Source: Phytophthora colocasiae (lineage: Eukaryota > Oomycota > Peronosporomycetes > Peronosporales > Peronosporaceae). Taken from it: DNA of 64,000 bases. The translations under genes were made by a program, and so were the position numbers. How positions within the stretch are numbered: position 1 is the first letter of the stretch; every line of letters begins with the position of its first letter. The stretch lies in assembly GCA_018806915.1 (NCBI GenBank), contig JAGKQI010000086.1, forward strand, positions 744,001-808,000, written 5' to 3'. The notes below the pieces were generated by a model. That model was not told the DNA's origin and made no database searches. It saw only the letters and a program-made list of their open reading frames with translations. Below, piece after piece: positions 56,469-64,000 of this stretch.

Positions 56469-56928
56469 TGTAACGGGGTTACACGTACAAGTGGTACAAC
56501 CACTTGTAACTCTAACAGTTAGGATAACTGTTAGAGGTTGGAAATGGGCCTCAGACCTTGGTGTGCTGTACACACCAATGGATACATGGGCGAACCACAT
56601 TATTGGGTGGTTCGTGTGCATTTGTGCATATTATTGGTAGAAAGTAACGGGTTTCTACCAATCACTGAGCAGAGTTTCTGCCAACCACACGTTGGCAGAC
56701 CCTTTAGAAATAGATAACAAACAGTTTTAGGAGGTCCATAATTGGCTTATGCCAAATTCAATAACAGTTCTCATTTTACGGTATTTTGCAGTTTAATTTA
56801 GTTATATTTGATTTAATTATACTTATTTAAATAAGTATACTTAAATTAAGTCTATTCTAACTGCACGCTTCCTCATACACGTAAGCGCACGTGTACGCCA
56901 TCTAATAGGTCTAGGTAGACCCATAACA
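56469..56928 (+). repeat. C2 3' LTR
   Basis: 460 bp, differing from the 5' LTR in very few positions (GTACAACCAC for GTAATACCAC near the start, CCATAACA for CCATTACA at the end). Confidence 0.94.
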
Positions 56929-57342
56929 ACCCCCGCGCAGATCTCAGGTAGTAAAACGTCGAAGAAGAAGACGAAGACTGCGCGGAAGAAGCTGAGGGCA
57001 CCAGGAGCTGAGGTCGACGAGAAGCCGGTGATGAAATCGGAATGGTCGTCAACCCAGCTAGAGGCTTCATATCGCCGGATCACGCTCGAGGACTTCCTCC
57101 TGGAAGACCCCGTGATGAGGATCTTACAACCTTTGTTGGTTGGATCCCTCGCCGGCCCGATCACGGCACCGGCACAGTCCACGAACAGTCTTGACAGCGC
57201 CCTGGACCTCCACCGCCTGCTCGAAGAAGCTGGTTTTGCTGCGGGTGTTTTCGACGGGGACACCCTCTTCCGCTTGGATCACGACAAGATCCATATTGCA
57301 GCGGCTTCACTTTTCAACCGACTGAAACCCCTTGTCGGTGAC
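56929..57342 (+). pseudogene. D-family Gag fragment
   Basis: Matches the D gag from about 18175 to 18575 (QLEASYRRITLEDFLLEDPV, EEAGFAAGVFDGDTLFRLDHD), about 90% alike by eye, so from a different D copy. It is cut at the left by the C2 LTR and at about 57342 by an opposite-strand integrase sequence of E. Confidence 0.88.
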
Positions 57343-58550
57343 CCCAGGATCTTATTGAACGATCTGAAGAAGTCGGACATGAAGCCCGGTTCTCGATCGT
57401 GCCTGATCATCTCGCTAGCACCAAATCTGCGGAACACGCATTCTTCATAAGATTCCGCGACGGTCTGGGCCGATCGGGAGGAACTAGCCTTTGCGATCAC
57501 ATATCCCGTGAACAGATCTACCCAGATCAGTAGTTCGGTGTTGCCTTTGTTGGATCTGGGCAGAGAGGGTATGTGATCCATCGCTATGATCTGGAATGGG
57601 TATGTCGCTTGCAGATTCCCAGGCGACTCGCCCCGGATCGTGGGTCTCCCCTTTCCGGTCTCACAGTCTACACACTCGCCTACGTATCGCTGCACGCTCC
57701 GATATAATCCCCTCCAGTGGAAATGATCTCGGATCCGCTGATAAGTGCGTCCGATCCCTTGATGTCCCCCTTCCAGAGTCGTATGATAGTGGTGGAGGAC
57801 ATCCTGCTGTAGCGTTTCTGGAACTACGAGTCTCATCAGGCGGTCGCGATCACCATTTGATCTCGGCCCTGGTGGGCAGTAAAATAGCAGATCTTGTTCG
57901 TCTACCTCGTACTCGGAGGCGATCTTGGCGTAAGATCCAGATTCGGCTCGAGTAAGATCCGCGATCTGCCCAGCCAGGTACTTCTTTAGTCCTGCGATCC
58001 AGACCTCCTCGTTCTGGGCTCGCCTGATCCGATCAAACCGCATCTCCCGGATCAGTCCCTCTCGCAGGACAGCGGCACCAGGTCGCGCTCGGGCTGCACG
58101 CATGGCTACGGCCGACACTTGCACAGTTCGATCTTCAACCCGAGGGATCAACACCTCATCAAGTCGATTCAAGGTGATCAGATCGCATCGATCTGCCTCA
58201 TCGTGGACCTCGATCCCGCTTCCTCGTTGCAGCGCGGCACTCGCCAAGCTATCTGCACTCCCATTCCAGTCTCTCTTCACATGGACCAGCTCGTGATCTC
58301 CCCAATTCCGCAAGTGATCTAGCACCTTCTGTTTCAGTAACGTCAATCCTGGCGCCTTACAGTCGATCTCGCCCCGGACTTGTCGGATCACCAGGTTCGA
58401 ATCGCCACAAACGACCAAACGGCGGCGCTCTAACTGTGCGATCATGCCAAGACCTAGCAAGAGCCCACGGTATTCCGCTTCATTGACAGTAAGACTCTCC
58501 GCATAGTCTGATCTAGCCTTGATCACTTTCCACTCCGGCAAACTCCACAC
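57343..58550 (-). pseudogene. E archaeal-type RNase H and integrase N-terminal part
   Basis: Second RNase H (TVNEAEYRGLLLGL, GDSNLVIRQVRGE, WNGSADSLASAAL) and integrase zinc-binding region with intact codons where D has UGA (HFHWRGLYRSVQRYVGECVDC, TGKGRPTIRG). Core: AMDHIPSLP and RHDREPGFMSDFF; the catalytic Glu is lost at the junction near 57342. Confidence 0.88.
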
Positions 58551-59150
58551 GATCGCGCTGAAAGCGCCTCCTCCCTCGTTTCACGCGTGCCGAACCGTCG
58601 AAACTTACTACCCATAGCTCCTCACCTGGATCTACGGGTGGGAATCGGCATCTGGATCTTACGTCTTGGTTCCTTCTGTGGCGCGATCGCGACCAGGGCT
58701 TCGTCGATCTCCGATCTAGGCGTTATATTAGCTGCGATCGCCCCAGTATCTCATCCTCTCCCTTCGTACACTTCGTGATCTCGGAGTGTCCATGGGGACA
58801 GGAGAGCAGACCATTGTCCCAGACGTCGCTTGGAGGCCGGCAGACTTGAACAGCCAGGCAAGCGTGGAGTGTCTGGTTAGGACCTTGATCCGACGTCCCA
58901 CTAACAGGGTGTAGTGTAGATCCAAGATCCGAAGTAGAGCCAGCACCTCCTTTTTCGGCAACATTATAGTTTAGCTCGTTCGTCTTCGTTCGGCTGGCAA
59001 ACGCGACCGGGTGGTAGATCTGGTCGTGTTCACTGCATTAGTGCGGCGGAAATCGCCCAGTCACTAGCATACACGATCACCACGGGTAACTTCGTCATGT
59101 CGAAGTGACGAAGGATCGGGGTCGACGCGATCTTGGTTTTCAAGGCTGTA
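58551..59150 (-). pseudogene. E first RNase H / connection, frameshifted
   Basis: Readable in pieces: KKEVLALLRILDLHYTLLVGRR and LTRHSTLAWLFKSAGLQ (58728-58964), VIVYASDWAISA-like codons near 59050, then a frameshift to RT. At 58580-58620 the FDGSAR block of the second RNase H is out of frame. Confidence 0.75.
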
Positions 59151-60276
59151 AACGCCCTGTGTGCCCTACCCCACCTCTCGTCGCCAGCTCTTTGGGCCAG
59201 ATTGGCTTCGACCTTGCTTGAACAGGGGGAGGCATCGCCCCCAAGTTAAGATCCGGCGTACTATCCCCCTTTTGAGTCGAGGTGTCGGGTGATCCATCCT
59301 GGTTCGACTTAAGCGCAACGGGATCTCGAGTGATCGGGTCCGTACTATCCATGATCTTTCGAAGATCTGGTCGCTTCTTCAGTTCTGCGAACTCCACCTC
59401 ACGTAGTTCATATAGGACCGATGCATAGATCGCATAATCCTCGATGAACCGACTATAGTAATTCAAACTTCCCAGGAACGATTGCATGGATCGGAGTGAT
59501 CCAGGGAATGGTAGATCCGTCAGAGACTTCAGGTCTTTCGGGTTTGCCTCCAATCCGTCGATCGACACTTTGTGTCCGAGATATTCCACCTTATCCATGC
59601 CCCAGAAGCTCTTCGCCACACTGATCGAGAGATTCCACTTATCACAGGTCTCCAATAGGTCTTCCACCCGATCGCACATTTGATCCCATGTTCCAGCCGT
59701 GATCAAGATATCGTCGATGTATGATCTCCGTCCTAGAACTGACGGGCGACCAGGATCCTCCGGGATCCCTGATTCAAACACATCTGCAGAGTCTTCCGTG
59801 TTCCCTGACTGGGAGATCTTCAAAAATCCATATAGGGCGTTGTCCACAAGACGTTGATAGATCTGAGGGGCGTTCTTCAGCCCGAACGGCATGCGATTCC
59901 ACTCGAAAAGACCAAATGGAGTGATGAAAGCTGAAATCGCGCGAGCTCGATCGGTCATTGATACGACCCAGAATCCACTCGCCATGTCTAATGAACAATA
60001 CCACAGAACCTTGTCAAGATCTTCTAACAGGTCATTGATCAGAGGCATCGGGTAGATCATCAACCTCGTGAGACCGTTCACCAGCCGATAGTCGATACAT
60101 AATCGGATGTCTACACCGTTCTTCTTGATGATTACTACGATCGGCGATGCCCACGGTGAGGTCGATGGTCGGATGATCTTGGCAGCTAGAAGTCCTTTGA
60201 TGAGATCCGATACTTTCTCTCGGAATTGTGGCGCCACCTTCCGGACTCGTTGTGCAATCGGTTTTGCATCCCCCAC
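59140..60276 (-). pseudogene. E reverse transcriptase
   Basis: One frame of 378 codons: PIAQRVRKVAPQFREKVSDL, SLDMASGFWVVSMTDRARA, RRSYIDDILITAGTWDQ (catalytic YIDD near 59715), VEYLGHKVSIDGLE. The C-terminal 60 residues are a hydrophilic stretch where D is shorter. The start given is the first codon after a frameshift from the linker. Confidence 0.88.
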
Positions 60277-61122
60277 GTCGATATCGCATATAACACCCTT
60301 GGCTGCCGGAGGAAGTGCGTTTCCTTTCCCGATCAGGAGATGTCGCTTCTTCCAAATAATCTGTCGAAGTTTCTCGATCTCTTCCGGGGTAGCCGATCCC
60401 GGATTTCCTACTTGTAGATCTTCAATCCTGACTTCTTCAGTGGTGGAGATCTGGATTTCTGGTACTACTGCGAGATTATCGGCTAGATCTTCGGCCGAAA
60501 AATCGCCGCTTTCATTAATAAGTGGGTCTGATCGGCGTTCTCGATTCTTTTAGGAGGTGTCGGATCGGGTTCGTTCGTCGATGGATCACGGAGTCTATCG
60601 TCCTTGGCCATCAGGATCGGGGTGTCCTCAACCGTGGGGCCGACGTCGGATACATGTTTGATCTCGATTTGAAAATCTGTTTTTTTCTGTTTTTACCTCG
60701 ATCTCTTCTTCGCGTGTCCGATCTGTCCGATCTGGGGCCTGATCTGGCAAGTTCTCATTCGTCTCAGTCTCACCGCCCCCAGCTTCGCCACTCGGGGCCT
60801 TGTCGGAACTGATCGTAATCGGTGGGGTATCCATGGGATCCGGTTGGGGATCGATGAATGCGACCTTGACTTCGGCCGCATCGGTTGGTAATCGAGGTCC
60901 TAATGTCGATATTGGCGTAGGATCAGGATCGGTCTTGGTCGTTCCACCTCGGCGGAGTATGGATCGCGGTGTAACGTAGGTCGGCCGTTCGACCGACGAT
61001 GAGGGAATCTCTACGGATTCCTGAGGTTCTGGTCTTGCGTCCACAGTCGCTTGTAGAGCTAGGTTCTGCCACTCCATGTAGCGCCGGGACCCGACCGACA
61101 CGAACCCGGGGAATCGAGGCAC
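60277..61122 (-). pseudogene. E protease-RT linker
   Basis: Asp/Pro/Thr-rich frame (60628-61122) corresponding to 21100-22866 of D but much shorter, then out-of-frame pieces with LLIGKGNALPPAAKG and TPEEIEKLR just before RT. No domain recognised. Confidence 0.7.
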
Positions 61123-61125
61123 TTT

Positions 61126-62011
61126 TTACTGATCAAGTACCATTCCAACATGTAATCGGTGATCCAATCGTAAAATCTTCTCGGTCAAATTCGTGATCAC
61201 TAAATACCGAGTTCGGCCGGGTCCATTTACCACGGTGGGTACCCATTGGTCGCCTCTGGTCACCCATAATTTCTCCGTTGCCGATAATTTCACTCTCGAT
61301 GCGGTCTCTTCAGATCCCCCAACTGGGATATGTAGATCTTCCTCCAATTTTACCGATCTTACTTTCTCCCCGTATAACCTCTTGCGACCACTAAGTGGGA
61401 TCCCCACTTCGTTAGGCAAGCACATCGATCCCTTCGCAAGATCCATCCGGACCCCAGCCGGGATCATGAAATCCATACCCAGAATCGCATCTTGCCCGGA
61501 TAGATCCCCGATCCAAATATCGAAAAAGTAGACCAAGTATCCCGCAAGCGTGATCTTGACCCTCGTCCTTCCCTCGGTGGTGTACACATTATCACCGATC
61601 CCAACACACTCCTGTCTCTGACTAGTGTCAAAGTGGCACCCAACCTTACGAGCAAAGGCGGTATCCACGATGGATACCTCGGCGCCAGTGTCCAGGAGCA
61701 AGATCGCTCTTTCATGATTGATCTTGCCTGAGATCTTGGCGGAACCATTTTCCTGGTGCGTGGTATTTCCAATATCCCTGGATTCTCCTTCCTGAGATCC
61801 AGAGCCACTTCCGCACCAGATCGCAAGAATTCATCGACCCAGGAAGACTCGCGATCTTAGCAGTATACGAATGCAACTTACATGTATTACCGCGCAGATC
61901 CGAATTCTCCTATCTTGATCTCTCGATTTCTTTGTTCACATATGCATAGATGCAGTACTCAGAACGCTCGGCTCGTACCGGTTTCCAAACCGGCGAGCGT
62001 TCTAGTTTAAC
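61126..62011 (-). pseudogene. E protease
   Basis: Protease motif ILLLDTGAEVSIVDTAFARK at about 61640-61705 and AILGMDFMIPAG; ends at 61126. The -1 frame entered at the slippery site is open through SEYCIYAYVNKE (61910-62011), then a shift near 61880 separates it from the protease motif. Confidence 0.83.
61961..62011 (-). promoter_or_regulatory. E gag-pro -1 frameshift signal
   Basis: GTTAAAC (62005-62011), TAG (62002-62004), outer stem AGAACGCTCG/CGAGCGTTCT (61994-62003 with 61961-61970, 10 bp), inner CCGGTTT/AAACCGG (61978-61993). Same heptamer and outer arms as D; inner arms changed but more fully paired. Confidence 0.82.
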
Positions 62012-64000
62012 ATCTTTTCCACCTTCCTCGGGGAACAATCCGGCGTGTCGGGTCGGATCGTACCACTTGCGAATCTGGTTGTAAATTCTTCCCATGGGGC
62101 ATTCTCCAGCTTCATGGATCTCCCGCAACCACGGCATGTATATAAGCAGCGATCCGTTGGGTGGTCCCTCTTTCCGCATTTGTCACAGGTTAAACGTCTC
62201 CAGCAGTCCAGATCCGTGTGCTTCCGCGATCCACAATGCGAACAGCGACCTCGATCGTGATCTGATCCCCTGTGATCCGTGATCCTGCCTCAATCTTGCG
62301 AGTTCGTGTGCGATCGCGGCTGATCCACTGTTGGTGGGGAGCGCTCCCAGTACCGATCGGCTTTCTTTCTGACGCGGCCAGATATATCCTCCGGAGATCA
62401 CCTTCAGAATCGGATCCGTCCGATCCGGATATTTCTTCCGTTTCCGAGCTCGGATCTTGGGTTTGGATCGCCCGCACCACCGCTCGGGTGGGTGCTGCCG
62501 GGGCGCTGGCCGGTGCCTTTTGTCTGTATTTCGATCCGAACGCAGATTTACGCTGCTCTGCTTTTCGCCCGTTCCCGGGCCTGAAGTACTTCCTCCAGTT
62601 CATCGACGTCGCTCAGCCGGAGTAGGGTCAGCCGATCAGCTAACTCCGGATCTCCCAATGTCTCGATGTAGTGGTCTACATGTTCCCGGCGGGCCTTGGG
62701 GTTCCCATCCTTGATCTTTAGTCTAGCACGTAAAGCCGCCACGTTGAGCCGGTAGAGATAATCGAGAGGAGTTTCTTCCGATCGCTTGCGAGCGTGATAG
62801 TATTGCCACGCGACCGACATACCCAACCCACAATATTGGGTCTGGAAACTGTCCAACAGATCCGCCCACTTGGTTTTCGTCGTTCGACTGAGCTGCCTGT
62901 ACCAGTTCTTTGCCGGTCCCACCATCAGATCTGCAAACGTGAGGCATTTCTCTTCTTCCGTAGCCTGATCGCGCTAGAACGCTGACTTGACTTTACTGAT
63001 CCAGGCCCGAGCGCGATCTTCGTCCAGATCTTTACCCGCAAAATCTTTCAGATCCGAGATCGCTGAGATCCGGACCCGCTGGATCATCGACGATCCTCCT
63101 TGACCGATCGCCGCGGATGCGATCGTGGCTCGGCTCGACATCTGTCCACCGGAACTTGGTATGCCCAGATCGTCCGGATCGTATTCCCATGCATCCGGAT
63201 CCGAGGCCGTGACGGACTCCATCTCAACATCCAACTCCCCTTCGATCGGCGATCGGGGTGTCGCGAGATTCCGTTCTTTCAAGAAACGATACATCGCCAT
63301 TTGAAAGTAGTCGTCCAACTTGTTGCTCGATCCAGTGGAATTAGTCGTCGGCGCGGTCTGGTCCGTCCGGATCCGGCGATTTTCTTGCTGATCGGGCATC
63401 TTGACCTCCAGCTTCGCAGCCACCGATCGCGTATCCTGTTTCTTCATACGCGATTTCAGGAACTTGGCGCCGGAGGGCCCTAACGACATGCGTTGCAGCC
63501 TTCTCGGGCTATCTGAGTCTGGTTCCGAGGTCGCTGACGCGTAGCATGACGACCCAGTCTGATAGCCTGGGTCGGGCGTCAGTGGGCGCTCGCCGACCAA
63601 GATCTTGAGGGAATCGAATAGATCATGGGTCGCAGATTGAATCGCTTGTAGTTCCAAGTCAAATAGAGAGTTTGGGTCGAACTCTCCAGCCACCAAACCA
63701 GCTTCTTGGAGCAGATCAAGTAGGATCTTCACCGCGTTCAGGCGGTCAGAGCTAGTCCGGGGCTTCGACACTGGGCCGGTGAGGTTACCGATCTGGCGGA
63801 CTTGTATGATCGTAAGAACGGGATCGTTAAGCAAGGTCTCTCTTAGCATCTTCCTGTAGTAGGCCTGCTCGATCGCGTCCTTGGTGATCGTCGATCCTGG
63901 GCTGATCATATCTTCTGGCTCTGAGTCTGGAGCCTTCAATTTCGTCCGGGTGCTCTTGATCTTCTTTTTCTTGGTCGATCTTGAGCTTTGCTGATTCCTT
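62002..64000 (-). pseudogene. gag: E Gag, running past the window end
   Basis: Capsid region WYRQLSRTTKTKWADLLDSFQ, YYHARKRSEETPLDYLYRLN (62548-62925). Upstream part 62974-63939 and beyond is in the same frame but separated by an in-frame TAG (62974-62976, after KSAF). A frameshift near 62590 precedes the zinc-knuckle region (about 62060-62230), which is readable only in pieces. The UAG of gag is 62002-62004. The 5' end and LTR are outside the window. Confidence 0.85.

Larger units (their letters stand above)
48850..56928 (+). mobile_element. Ty3/gypsy element C2, both LTRs, defective
   Basis: 8.08 kb: LTR, PBS, gag, frameshift signal, protease, palindromic linker, RT, RNase H, integrase, chromodomain, antisense ORF, polypurine tract, LTR. 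The LTRs are nearly identical, yet pol carries many stops and frameshifts, most of them shared with C1. The left flank is A4 and the right flank a D-family fragment, without target duplication. Confidence 0.93.
57343..64000 (-). mobile_element. Ty3/gypsy element E, D lineage, truncated at both ends
   Basis: Minus-strand element homologous to D along its whole length: gag (right, running past the window end), frameshift signal, protease, linker, RT, RNase H, archaeal-type RNase H, integrase. It breaks inside the integrase core, so chromodomain, antisense ORF and 3' LTR are missing. GATC is frequent, but GGATCC is less dominant than in D. Confidence 0.9.

Overview
The window holds no host gene that I can recognise. 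It is a nest of LTR retrotransposons, mostly Ty3/gypsy with one Ty1/copia, from a GC-rich, intron-poor eukaryote. Chromodomain Ty3 polymerases, a Ty3 family with a second archaeal-type RNase H, and the gag and pol sequences I recognise point to an oomycete, most likely Phytophthora or a close relative. That identification is inference from family resemblance.

Families (my labels): A, B and C are related Ty3 chromodomain elements. D and E are a second Ty3 lineage with dual RNase H and GATC-rich sequence. Left to right: A2 (minus strand, 1-6591, 3' end outside the window) abuts A3, an older A fragment (6592-7929 and 16198-16337). A3 is split by B (plus, 7930-16197, 5-bp duplication GTCCA). C1 (minus, 16338-17106 and 44341-48454) is a 5'-truncated C element, split by A1 (minus, 17107-44335, duplication AACAC). 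A1 itself carries D (plus, 17214-31966) and a copia element (minus, 35420-40724, duplication GGCCG). A short A fragment, A4 (48455-48849), leads into C2 (plus, 48850-56928), which has both LTRs. A D-family gag scrap (56929-57342) is joined head-on to E (minus, 57343 to the window end).

Expression logic: in every Ty3 family with a visible gag-pol junction, gag ends in UAG next to a -1 frameshift heptamer (GGGAAAC in A, AAAAAAC in C, GTTAAAC in D and E, a decayed GGGGAAC in B), followed by a short hairpin that contains the gag stop codon. Protease lies in the -1 frame. Gag-Pol would therefore be made by programmed frameshifting and Gag by normal termination.

Each of A, B, C and D also carries a long antisense reading frame at the 3' end, convergent with pol. 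It encodes a low-complexity or acidic N-terminal part and a coiled coil. In A, B and C its C-terminal part lies on the strand opposite the pol chromodomain tail, so the same DNA codes on both strands; in D it is separate, downstream of pol and bracketed by tandem repeats.

Families A, B and C, most strongly C, consist of closely spaced short perfect inverted repeats (stems 6-13 bp, loops 0-10 nt) through LTRs and coding sequence alike. The LTRs of A, B and C start with the same 15-nt hairpin, TGTAACGGGGTTACA, and B and A also end in hairpins. C1 and C2 share several inactivating mutations, and their outer flanks look like the two halves of one A-family target site, so they look like an inverted duplication of one insertion. 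Most pol genes carry stops or frameshifts. Gag of A2, C2 and D, the B RNase H-integrase-chromodomain block, and the copia RT-RNase H block are the best-preserved coding units.
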